Of a stretch of DNA of 20,384 bases, positions 7,691 to 14,290 are shown one piece after another. Made by a program: the position numbers and the translations under genes. Below the pieces are notes generated by a model. The model was not told the DNA's origin and ran no database searches. It saw only the letters and a list, made by a program, of their open reading frames with translations. This DNA comes from Verrucomicrobia bacterium UBA2970 (lineage in GTDB: Bacteria; Verrucomicrobiota; Verrucomicrobiia; Limisphaerales; AAA164-E04). Positions within the stretch are counted from its first letter, which is position 1; each line of letters opens with the position of its first letter. Location of the stretch: assembly GCA_002348345.1 (NCBI GenBank), contig DEAY01000367.1, positions 1-20,384 on the forward strand, in the 5' to 3' direction.

Positions 7691-7837
7691 CCCGATCGGG
7701 CCGCGGACTCTTGTTGGATGTTATCGCATGACCTTCGCCTCTTCTCCTTGACGTTTTTCTCTCGAGACCTCCCTGAATCTGAACCCTATTTCTCTCCCGA
7801 CGCCCTTCCCTAACTCTTTGAATATGCTTGATCAAGC
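7691..7837. promoter_or_regulatory. Divergent intergenic region with two perfect palindromes
   Basis: The 233-bp space between the permuted photolyase and the M48-like gene contains the 10-bp palindrome CCCGATCGGG (7691-7700) and the 12-bp palindrome GCTTGATCAAGC (7826-7837). The second lies 24 bp upstream of the GTG at 7862. A TTGACG (7748-7753) could be a -35 element for the plus strand, but no convincing -10 follows at 17 bp. These may be operators; no regulator family can be named. Confidence 0.3.
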
Positions 7838-7861
7838 CGGCAATTCAAACGTCGGTGAGCC

Positions 7862-9091
7862 GTGAAATATTTTGTGGAGGGCCCGACCTTTGACAAACGG
7901 GTGGACTGCGTCACCTTTTCAGTGTGTGCCGGCAATCCTTTATCTTCCTATGACCCCCTGGACCGCATGACAACCGGGGCGTCAGCCCGGCTAAAATTGG
8001 GGATCACCACAGTGGGCACCTGGGTCTTGCTCTCAATCGCCGGCCTCACGCTGCTCTCTTCTCGCCCCGTGGCAGAGATCGCCACGATGGCCGTTGATCT
8101 TAGTCGACTGAGCCTCGCTTCGTGGATCACACTCTACCTTCTCGTTCAACTTCCCTTCGATTGGGTCGGAGGTGTCTTATTCGCGCGCCGATTCGACCCC
8201 CCCGGGAAGAGGAGGCAACGCTTCTGGAGGAGCTGGCTTCGGGGCGCCCTCGTCCAAGGCTTGTTCTTCTGGGGAGTCGGGTGCGGCTTGATGACGGCGG
8301 CCCGATACGGCGGTTTCTTCTTCTCCCTGATGCTGGTCGGTCTTCTGATTTGCTGTTTGATCGGTCTGCAACGATTCATGCTCCACCTGGTTTCCGGTCT
8401 GCGCCTAGACGGTGACGGGGGTGAGCGTCGGACTGGCTTGCTCTGGAGGGAATGTGACTGCGAGGAGATCGCTTTTTCCGGCGGGGTCATCGGGTGGTTT
8501 GGCCACGAGAGAATCGTGGTGCCAAGGGCCTGGAAAAGGCTTTTGTCCCCTTCCCAATTTCTTCGTTTGATCGACCGCCGGCACCTGCAGATCACCTCGG
8601 GCCAACGGTCTCGAGGGGTGTTGGTCGCAGGCGGCTGGATCTGGCTTGGAGCCATCTTGGCGCTCCTGCTCGAGGGGGGTGAGGTGGCTCGCCCACTTGA
8701 CGTGGTTCGTTTCTCTCTCTGGATGACGTTATGGCAGTTCCTTGGTTTGCTGCTGCTCCCGACCCTCAGTCGAAACGCCACCTTTTCTCTGGACCAGCAG
8801 CAAACCCTTCTCGATGGCGGCCCAGGGAATCAAGTCGACTTCATCACCGCCACCTCTCGGCTCACCGAAGGGGAACAGGAGCGGAATCAAATCGTGGAGG
8901 CGATCTTCCACCCCCTTCCCAGCGTGACTAACCGGATCAAGGCTCTGGATCAGCATCAGGGCTCTCGGGGCGCCTGGAACGCCAACCGCATGATGTTATA
9001 CCTAGCCTGGGCATCGCTCGGTCTTCTTTCCCGGGCCGTCCACTGCAATGTCGGTCGTCCACTGCTCTGGATTCTCCCTCCAGTCGATTAG
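7862..9091 (+). CDS. M48-like integral membrane protein, probable pseudopeptidase
   Basis: 409 residues from GTG 7862; ATG 7967 (residue 36) is an equally good start and would put the first membrane helix near the N-terminus. Predicted membrane segments by hydrophobicity lie near 46-66, 86-105, 128-147, 150-175, 253-270, 283-300 and 376-395. The layout matches M48 (HtpX/Ste24-like) membrane peptidases, with a soluble stretch 185-250 between helices and a C-terminal FHPLPSVTNRIKAL (349-362), the usual HP-x-x-x-R-I-x-x-L ending. However, where HExxH should stand the sequence is LIDRRHLQITSG (236-247). The third-ligand segment, normally SR-x-x-E-x-x-A-D, is SRNATFSLD (303-311). Zinc binding and proteolysis are therefore unlikely. 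I infer a structural or sensory role tied to the divergent photolyase gene. Confidence 0.7.
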   Translation: MKYFVEGPTFDKRVDCVTFSVCAGNPLSSYDPLDRMTTGASARLKLGITTVGTWVLLSIAGLTLLSSRPVAEIATMAVDLSRLSLASWITLYLLVQLPFDWVGGVLFARRFDPPGKRRQRFWRSWLRGALVQGLFFWGVGCGLMTAARYGGFFFSLMLVGLLICCLIGLQRFMLHLVSGLRLDGDGGERRTGLLWRECDCEEIAFSGGVIGWFGHERIVVPRAWKRLLSPSQFLRLIDRRHLQITSGQRSRGVLVAGGWIWLGAILALLLEGGEVARPLDVVRFSLWMTLWQFLGLLLLPTLSRNATFSLDQQQTLLDGGPGNQVDFITATSRLTEGEQERNQIVEAIFHPLPSVTNRIKALDQHQGSRGAWNANRMMLYLAWASLGLLSRAVHCNVGRPLLWILPPVD

Positions 9092-9228
9092 AACCATGAT
9101 GCCGATTTCTCCCGGGGAATAGAATTACCTAGGGTGAGATCCGTCGACATCGAGAAAATCCTCTGTCGATCAAAAACTTACCGTAGTTCACCTCTCTTCC
9201 AGCATGAGAGGGAGACGAGGGCCCCTCC

Positions 9229-9444
9229 GTGCGTGAATTCCAAGCCCATGAGGTTTTTCTTCGCCGAGGCCCGAATCAAGACGCTCAAGGCGCCAACGGA
9301 CACCCGGACGTGTTGGGCTACGACAAGCCGATGGTCAACGATGGCCATATCCAACTGAGCGATCAACCGGCTTTGGGCATTGAACTTAATGAAGACCTGA
9401 TCAGACGAACATTTCTCGTTGGGGGAGAAGAAGGGTGGGAATAG
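9229..9444 (+). pseudogene. C-terminal remnant of an enolase-superfamily (mandelate racemase/MLE) dehydratase
   Basis: The plus frame ending with a stop at 9444 reads VREFQAHEVF at its start and PDVLGYDKP, MVNDGHIQLSDQPALGIEL, NEDLIRRTFLVGGEEGWE at its end. This is the usual extreme C-terminus of mandelate-racemase/muconate-lactonising-family dehydratases: D-G-H/Y-I/V-x-L-x-D-x-P-G-L-G-I-E-L-N-E, then G-E-x-x-W. The frame is closed by a stop at 9205-9207 and no upstream barrel motifs are visible in any plus frame. Only about the last 70 residues survive, without any catalytic residue. It is most likely the leftover 3' end of a deleted or rearranged gene. It lies between the M48-like gene and the pseudopilin gene. 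Confidence 0.6.
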
Positions 9445-9638
9445 GGCCTTCCCACGCCCCTTCATGAAACTCTACGTCTCCGAAAAGTTAACCCCAGGAT
9501 TCTTTCTCCGCCGATGGCGCGAGGCAGGATCAAAAAAATCACCCCTTGCCCCTTCTTGTCTCTACGACGGCACCTGCTCTTATCAAGGACACCGCCAACC
9601 CAATCCCTCTCAACGGGGGGCGGTCACTCCATCTCAAC
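9445..9638. other. Non-coding remainder between the dehydratase remnant and the pseudopilin gene
   Basis: No gene, RNA or clear terminator recognised. Together with 9092-9228 and the remnant it forms a 547-bp tract without an intact gene, consistent with the scar of a larger deletion. Confidence 0.4.
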
Positions 9639-10433
9639 CTAGGCGTTGTTGGGTACACCGAACCCTCTTTTCCTTTGACGAGGATCCCAGAACTCAAGAT
9701 TCAAGTCCGTCCCGGTTCGGGTGGGATCGCTATCGGCATTGATCGATTCCCCTTTGCGGAATTCACTGTGTCCGTCATTGAATCCCACGTTGCCCCCGCC
9801 GTTGTGCCGATTGGGATCAATCCCTTCAAGGACATCGGCTTTTCCCATTCCCGATGTCGGCCACCAGAGGGAACTGCTCCAGTTGCCGCTCTTTTTGGGC
9901 ATCGTATCCCCGTTGACGAGGTTCATCGATGGAGAGAGTACAGACGACCGTTTGAATTTCTCGGTGGTGCTGATCTTGATCCCCTTGATGGTCAATGTTT
10001 GAGGGCTGTGAGGGTAAAGCCCCAAAAAGAAAGCATTATATCCGTAGCCCACCTTATGACCATCAAACTTCCACGTCCACTTGACCCCAAGATCAAGGCG
10101 ACGCCCTTTCAGAGCCTTGCAGCGGAACATATTCGTCGGACCCGTCCCAGGAGGCACTATCGCCGTGCCCCACCAATCGAGCGCTGTTGAAGAGCTTCGA
10201 GGCGTGGACTGGAAATTGTTGCGATGCCCGGGAAAATAATCGTCGTTGTCCTCGGTATACAACTGCATGTATATCCCCATCTGCTTCAGATTGTTCAGAC
10301 AATGAATCCGCTGACCTTTCTCCTTCGCAACCGAGAGGGCGGGTAGAAGCATTCCGGCAAGAATCGCAATGATTGCGATCACCACCAAGAGCTCGATCAG
10401 CGTGAAGGCGGGTAGGCGACGATCTTTCTTCAT
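9639..10433 (-). CDS. Type II pseudopilin-like protein (prepilin N-methylation, H-X9-DG)
   Basis: 264 residues from the ATG at 10433; an in-frame ATG at 10460 would lengthen the leader by nine residues. The short basic leader MKKDRRLPA is followed by the prepilin peptidase site A/FTLIELLVV with Glu5 in place, and then a hydrophobic helix to about residue 31. It continues KEKGQRIHCLNNLKQMGIYMQLY, the conserved helix of the verrucomicrobial/planctomycetal secretion-type pseudopilins. Near the end it has H210-(9 residues)-Asp220-Gly221 in RHNGGGNVGFNDGH, the H-X9-DG motif. Such proteins occur in many paralogues per genome, often beside sugar-degradation genes, and are thought to act at the cell envelope. 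Here the neighbour is a dehydratase remnant, so an original sugar locus may have been lost. Confidence 0.92.
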   Translation of the reverse strand: MKKDRRLPAFTLIELLVVIAIIAILAGMLLPALSVAKEKGQRIHCLNNLKQMGIYMQLYTEDNDDYFPGHRNNFQSTPRSSSTALDWWGTAIVPPGTGPTNMFRCKALKGRRLDLGVKWTWKFDGHKVGYGYNAFFLGLYPHSPQTLTIKGIKISTTEKFKRSSVLSPSMNLVNGDTMPKKSGNWSSSLWWPTSGMGKADVLEGIDPNRHNGGGNVGFNDGHSEFRKGESINADSDPTRTGTDLNLEFWDPRQRKRGFGVPNNA

Positions 10434-10785
10434 TCTAAGTGGCTGGTTGACTCCCACCATGCTATCAACCGAACCATTCGTGTCACTTCCTATTTTGATC
10501 TCGGCTCCACTCGGTAACCATCCCCTTCTTTCCTACCACCTTGTCCGCCTCTGCCCTTCGCCCGCACAACCCAAGAGACGTGGTGACAGCAACCGTCTTG
10601 ATTACCCTCTTCCTCGATTTCCGCTTCCCGACCGCCATGTGGGCGACGCCATACCGGCCGGATTCCGAAGAGATGCACCTTGAAACCTCCGAAGTGCTTC
10701 CCATCTATTGCTCCCCTTGGCTGAGCCGCCACACCGCTTGGCGTGCGACTCGCCCCGAAAGTGCTTGCTCACGTGCTTCCCTTCG
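10434..10785. other. Intergenic tract upstream of the pseudopilin gene
   Basis: About 350 bp with no gene I can support. The minus-strand frames here are basic, low-complexity and mutually overlapping. Near 10690-10800 two imperfect copies of a TGCTTCCC...GGC-T-(A/G)-G-C-CGCC pattern occur about 90 bp apart, too degenerate to call a repeat element. The pseudopilin promoter presumably lies at 10434-10520 but no clear -35/-10 pair was found. Confidence 0.35.
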
Positions 10786-10977
10786 CTAGGCCGCCCTGTC
10801 TCGACTCCCCCACTTCTTGGCAATGCTGTTGCTGACCACCTGCCACTTATCTTGCTGCCGGTAAACCGCCTTTTGACGTGCCTCGGAACGTTGAGAGTAT
10901 TCCTCCGCGTTCACCAGACCCAGGCCCACAATCCCACAAATCACCAGACCGAATACAAATACCACCAATGATAACAT
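10786..10977 (-). CDS. Small single-span membrane protein, unknown
   Basis: 63 residues from the ATG at 10977. GGAG overlaps the stop codon of the preceding gene and lies 5 nt before the ATG, which fixes this start and links the two genes. Residues 1-23 form one hydrophobic helix (MLSLVVFVFGLVICGIVGLG), followed by a charged tail rich in Glu, Arg, Gln and Lys (NAEEYSQRSEARQKAVYRQQDKW...) that may form an amphipathic helix. No family recognised. Together with the two-span protein upstream it may form a small membrane complex. The pair is divergent from the FeS-type cryptochrome gene and could share its light-responsive control region. Confidence 0.6.
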   Translation of the reverse strand: MLSLVVFVFGLVICGIVGLGLVNAEEYSQRSEARQKAVYRQQDKWQVVSNSIAKKWGSRDRAA

Positions 10978-10982
10978 TTCTC

Positions 10983-11180
10983 CTAAACTCCTTCCCGTTT
11001 TGAGTTTTCCGCCAACAACACCAGTCGAACCCCGCACCAAAGGGCGAGAATGCTTGGGACCCACAGGCCGACAAAAATGCCCGTCCTTTCATCCACGAGA
11101 AACCAAAGACCCACACTGGCCAAAAAGCTCAGAAAGGCCGCCAAGCAAAATGGCAGGTCTGTCTTATTTCCAAATATCAT
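10983..11180 (-). CDS. Small two-span membrane protein, unknown
   Basis: 65 residues from the ATG at 11180, with AAAGAGAG just upstream. It has two hydrophobic segments (about 10-28, FCLAAFLSFLASVGLWFLV, and 35-57, GIFVGLWVPSILALWCGVRLVLL) joined by a short DERT loop. I recall short bacterial proteins containing the same 'GIFVGLWVPSILAL' segment, but know no function for them. The gene is followed after 5 nt by a second small membrane gene. Its promoter region contains the three 11-bp repeats at 11267-11299; on this strand the last of them reads TTGACA, a perfect -35 hexamer, though the -10 (AATGGT, 17 bp on) is poor. Confidence 0.65.
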   Translation of the reverse strand: MIFGNKTDLPFCLAAFLSFLASVGLWFLVDERTGIFVGLWVPSILALWCGVRLVLLAENSKREGV

Positions 11181-11266
11181 ACGCTCTCTTTCATTTCCTG
11201 GTTCATTCCTGCTGAGGGAAGACGATCATCCTCCAACACGCCCACCATTCCTGGACAAATACTGAC

Positions 11267-11299
11267 TGTCAAATTTCTGTCTATGTTTTGTCCATGAAA
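11267..11299. promoter_or_regulatory. Predicted CarH/LitR-type operator: three 11-bp direct repeats
   Basis: TGTCAA (11267), TGTCTA (11278) and TGTCCA (11289) stand exactly 11 bp apart. Read on the other strand they are TGGACA, TAGACA and TTGACA, all fitting T-n-n-A-C-A. The MerR-family B12-dependent photoreceptor CarH is known to bind head-to-tail 11-bp repeats with that consensus overlapping or next to a -35 element. A degenerate fourth unit (TGGATT, 11300-11305) falls on the -35 position of the plus promoter. An 8-bp inverted repeat TGGACAAA (11252-11259)/TTTGTCCA (11287-11294) also overlaps. Regulation by light through CarH/LitR is inference; no such regulator is encoded here. Confidence 0.55.
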
Positions 11300-11327
11300 T
11301 GGATTTCTCGAAAAAAATCTTTATAAT
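11300..11327 (+). promoter_or_regulatory. Probable promoter of the FeS-type cryptochrome gene
   Basis: A perfect -10 hexamer TATAAT at 11322-11327 is preceded at 16 bp by the weak -35 TGGATT (11300-11305). The weak -35 adjoining the direct repeats fits a promoter controlled at that site. It would give a leader of about 285 nt before the ATG at 11619, in which I see no further gene or riboswitch. Confidence 0.4.
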
Positions 11328-11618
11328 CCGCTTCCTAGAGTGACTTTGCTCAAAATCCGGTCGCTTTGACCCATTCCTTCAAAGCGGGTCGCGATTCAAC
11401 TCAAGCGGCCGAATCATCGCTACCGGTCGCGGCATGGATGCGTCCTGGCCTACGGAAGTCCCCCCCACCCTCTCACCAGGAGCCCGGTTTGACAGAACAA
11501 GGGTAAGCACGAAGATTCCCCCGTGCTCAGGACATTGCCGGACGAGACGAGCAACCCTGAATCAAACTGAACCCGCTTCCCCACAACCTCGCCCACCGCC
11601 AACCGGTTCCCTATCCCA

Positions 11619-13265
11619 ATGGATCGCAAGATCAATCCACAGCAGTCAAAACACGATCGCAAACGACCGAGCAATCATGGATGCGTCCGCAACCTGATTG
11701 TTATCTTTGGCGACCAACTCAACCGAAATTCGTCTGCCTTTGACGGCTTTCATTCTCTCGAGGACGGAGTGTGGATGGCGGAGTCGGCACTCGAGGCAAA
11801 ACACGTCCCTTCAACCAAGAGCCGCATCGCCCTCTTCTTGTCGGCGATGCGACACTTCCGCGATGACCTAAGGACAGAGGGGATCCATGTCCTCTACGAA
11901 CAACTCGAACCCTCCTCCTCTGCGATCGGGCTCCAGGACCTGCTCAAACGTCACCTCAAACAAACCCCCCCAAAGAAAGTCATCTGCGTTCAACCCGGGG
12001 AATGGCGGATCCAACAAATGATCATCGATGTCTGTCACGATACCGCCATCGACTTGGAGATCCGGGATGACCGCCACTTCATCTCCTCTCCACACTTCTT
12101 TGAATCGTGGGCTCACGGGCGCAAAGAGCTTCGCCTTGAACATTTCTATCGCGAACTCCGCAAGCACCACACCATTCTGATGGAGAATGGAAAGAAACCC
12201 GTAGGGGGAAAATGGAATTTTGACACCGACAATCGCAAGCCTTTCGGAAGCAAAGGGCCCCCGTCCGTTCCTCCACCTGAAAGGTTCCCCCCCGACGCGA
12301 CCACTCAGGAAGTTCTGGCATTGGTGGCCCAAGAATTCGGGGATCATCCGGGGGCTCTCGACCACTTCTCCTGGCCGGTCACAACGGGTCAAGCCGAAAG
12401 GGCCCTCAAAGACTTCGTTGACCATCGGCTCCGATCCTTTGGGGTGTATCAGGACGCCATGTGGCGCGATGAACCCTTCCTCTACCACAGCCTCCTATCC
12501 GCCGCGCTGAATTTAAAGCTTCTTGATCCTCGAAGCGTCCTCCAGGCCGCAGAATCCGCTTATCGTTCAGGAACGGCACCCCTCAACGCCGTGGAGGGAT
12601 TCGTGCGCCAGATTCTCGGGTGGCGAGAGTTCGTGCGCCATATTTACTGGAGACGCATGCCCACCTATGTCGAGAGCAACGGATTTCAAGCGACAGAACC
12701 CCTTCCCCCCTTCTACTGGAATGCCCAGACCCCGCTGACCTGCCTGCGAGCCTCTCTTGACCAAACCCTCAACCGGGGTTACGCACACCACATCCAACGC
12801 TTGATGGTCCTCGGGAACTTTTGCCTCTTGTTGGGAACGGACCCCAAACAGGTCCATGAATGGTTCCTGGCGGTCTTCGTCGACGCGGTCGAGTGGGTCG
12901 AGATGCCGAACGTCCTCGGAATGTCACAATATGCGGACGGCGGCTATATGTCCTCGAAGCCCTACGCCGCCAGCGGGAAGTATATCGCGAGAATGAGCAA
13001 CTATTGCCGGACTTGTCCCATGAATCCCAACGAATCGGTCGGCTCGAATGCCTGCCCCTTCACGACCCTCTACTGGGATTTTCTGATCCGTCATCGAGAT
13101 ACCCTCCGAGGGAATCACCGGATGGCTCTCCAACTTCAACATCTTGATCGCCTCAAACCTGAGACGATACGAGCCATCAGGGACAGAGCCGACCAAGTCC
13201 GCAACGACCCTTCGTGCCACACCCTCTCAAGGATTCCGGAGCCCCGCACCCATCCGCCAATCTGA
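11619..13265 (+). CDS. Iron-sulfur bacterial cryptochrome/photolyase (FeS-BCP, PhrB/CryB type)
   Basis: 548 residues. The antenna domain begins LIVIFGDQLNRNSSAFDG (26-43), typical of the group, so the first 22 residues are an extension and the ATG at 11619, which lacks a ribosome site, is uncertain. The FAD domain shows EGFVRQILGWREFVRHIYW (326-344), YAHHIQRLMVLGNF (388-401), VEMPNVLGMSQYADGG (427-442) and SKPYAASGKYI (446-456). The four [4Fe-4S] ligands are Cys375, Cys463, Cys466 and Cys479. Their spacing (88, 3 and 13) equals that of Agrobacterium PhrB (Cys350/438/441/454). Characterised members repair (6-4) photoproducts in DNA or act as cryptochromes. It is expressed from a region with a predicted light-responsive operator and converges on a methyltransferase gene (5-bp gap). 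Confidence 0.95.
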   Translation: MDRKINPQQSKHDRKRPSNHGCVRNLIVIFGDQLNRNSSAFDGFHSLEDGVWMAESALEAKHVPSTKSRIALFLSAMRHFRDDLRTEGIHVLYEQLEPSSSAIGLQDLLKRHLKQTPPKKVICVQPGEWRIQQMIIDVCHDTAIDLEIRDDRHFISSPHFFESWAHGRKELRLEHFYRELRKHHTILMENGKKPVGGKWNFDTDNRKPFGSKGPPSVPPPERFPPDATTQEVLALVAQEFGDHPGALDHFSWPVTTGQAERALKDFVDHRLRSFGVYQDAMWRDEPFLYHSLLSAALNLKLLDPRSVLQAAESAYRSGTAPLNAVEGFVRQILGWREFVRHIYWRRMPTYVESNGFQATEPLPPFYWNAQTPLTCLRASLDQTLNRGYAHHIQRLMVLGNFCLLLGTDPKQVHEWFLAVFVDAVEWVEMPNVLGMSQYADGGYMSSKPYAASGKYIARMSNYCRTCPMNPNESVGSNACPFTTLYWDFLIRHRDTLRGNHRMALQLQHLDRLKPETIRAIRDRADQVRNDPSCHTLSRIPEPRTHPPI

Positions 13266-13270
13266 ATAGG

Positions 13271-14086
13271 CTAGCCCTCAGCATCGCGGACCCGCCTCAA
13301 TCCGTCGGCCTTGATCGCTCTTGTCGCAAACGACGTGGGGGAAAACACATTCAACAGGGTGGCAGAATCATACCAATCATCCTCATAAAATCCGGTGATC
13401 TGGAATCCAGATCGGATCTGTCCCCCAATCAGATCCTCCAGCGTATGGCCAAACTCAAGGGTCTTTCGGTGAGCCTGAGCCTCTTTTCTCTGTTCCCGCG
13501 ACAATGACTTGAGATCCGAATACGGGAGCGGAAACTTGACTTCCAACCGCCCTCGACGTTGGCCCTCTTCGTGGTCGAATAGAAAGAAAGAAGGATTCAT
13601 GGAACCGGCTAGAAGGACGCCACCCGGCTTCAGGATCCGACTGCATGCTTCCCACAACGGCACGACATCGGGAATAAATAAACTCGAGGTTGGATTGAAC
13701 ACCAAGTCAAAGCCTCCCGATTCAAACCCCTCCAGATTCGTCATGTCTCCCATGAGCGTCTCGATCACGAGCCCGTTCTCTTCGGCCACCATCCGGTCCT
13801 TCTCGAGTTGCTCTTCCGAAAGATCCAGGGAAATCACCCGGGCCCCGGACGCCGCCAAAATGGGTGCTTGCTGTCCCCCTCCCGCCGCGAGGCACAAGAC
13901 CCGAGCTCCGACCAACTCCGGAAACCAATGCCGAGGCACTGGTTTCTTGGGCGTCAGTCTTACCGTCCAGTCTCCCTTCCGAGCGTCGTCTACTTCCTCC
14001 CGTTCCACCGGAATGGACGAGTCGGAGCACTGCCGAGAAGCGAGATTCCAAGCCAGGCGATTCTGCTCTGCAATCGTCGTGTTCAT
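13271..14086 (-). CDS. Class I SAM-dependent methyltransferase
   Basis: 271 residues from the ATG at 14086; an upstream TTG at 14107 is possible. Motif I is VLCLAAGGGQQAPILAASGA, with the glycine-rich SAM loop, and the acidic end of strand 2 is ISLDLSEEQLEKD. Motif II/III is GDMTNLEGFESGGFDLVFNP, and ACSRILKPGGVLLAG follows as the usual motif after helix D. The C-terminal part (LKSLSREQRKEAQAHRKTLEFGHTLEDLIGG..GFQITGFYEDDW) is that of small-molecule methyltransferases of the Methyltransf_11 type. Substrate unknown. The gene faces the FeS-cryptochrome gene with 5 bp between stops and is the right edge of the photolyase island. No clear ribosome site is visible before the chosen ATG. Confidence 0.88.
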   Translation of the reverse strand: MNTTIAEQNRLAWNLASRQCSDSSIPVEREEVDDARKGDWTVRLTPKKPVPRHWFPELVGARVLCLAAGGGQQAPILAASGARVISLDLSEEQLEKDRMVAEENGLVIETLMGDMTNLEGFESGGFDLVFNPTSSLFIPDVVPLWEACSRILKPGGVLLAGSMNPSFFLFDHEEGQRRGRLEVKFPLPYSDLKSLSREQRKEAQAHRKTLEFGHTLEDLIGGQIRSGFQITGFYEDDWYDSATLLNVFSPTSFATRAIKADGLRRVRDAEG

Positions 14087-14290
14087 TCGAACTGGCAAAC
14101 ATGACAACCGTCCCCCCCCTTGTCACGAAGATTGCCGCCTGGGCGGCATGCGATGCCCCAAATCGACCTCCCCGAGGTAGCCTCCTGAACGGCCCGCATC
14201 GTCGCCACCAACCGGTTCAGCCTGACAAGACAGTCTCCTCCGGCAACAAACGTCTCGCTGAGGAAAACCGTTGGGGGCCTCTAATTGCTT

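Noticed and set aside
9178..9465. Minus-strand 95-codon frame opposite the dehydratase remnant
   Set aside because: The plus frame matches a known C-terminal signature, while the minus frame matches nothing.
10483..10823. Three overlapping basic minus-strand frames between the pseudopilin and small membrane genes
   Set aside because: Low-complexity Arg/Gly-rich, mutually overlapping, no ribosome site or family.
11433..11688. 13-bp direct repeat CATGGATGCGTCC at 11433 and 11676
   Set aside because: A few repeats of this length are expected by chance in 20 kb, and the flanks do not match.
11434..11697. 87-codon plus-strand frame in the leader of the FeS-cryptochrome gene
   Set aside because: Pro/Ser/Thr-rich with no ribosome site, and it overlaps the cryptochrome start in another frame.
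14108..14290. Search for CarH-like repeats upstream of the methyltransferase gene
   Set aside because: ACA triplets are present but none has T at the required position or 11-bp phasing.
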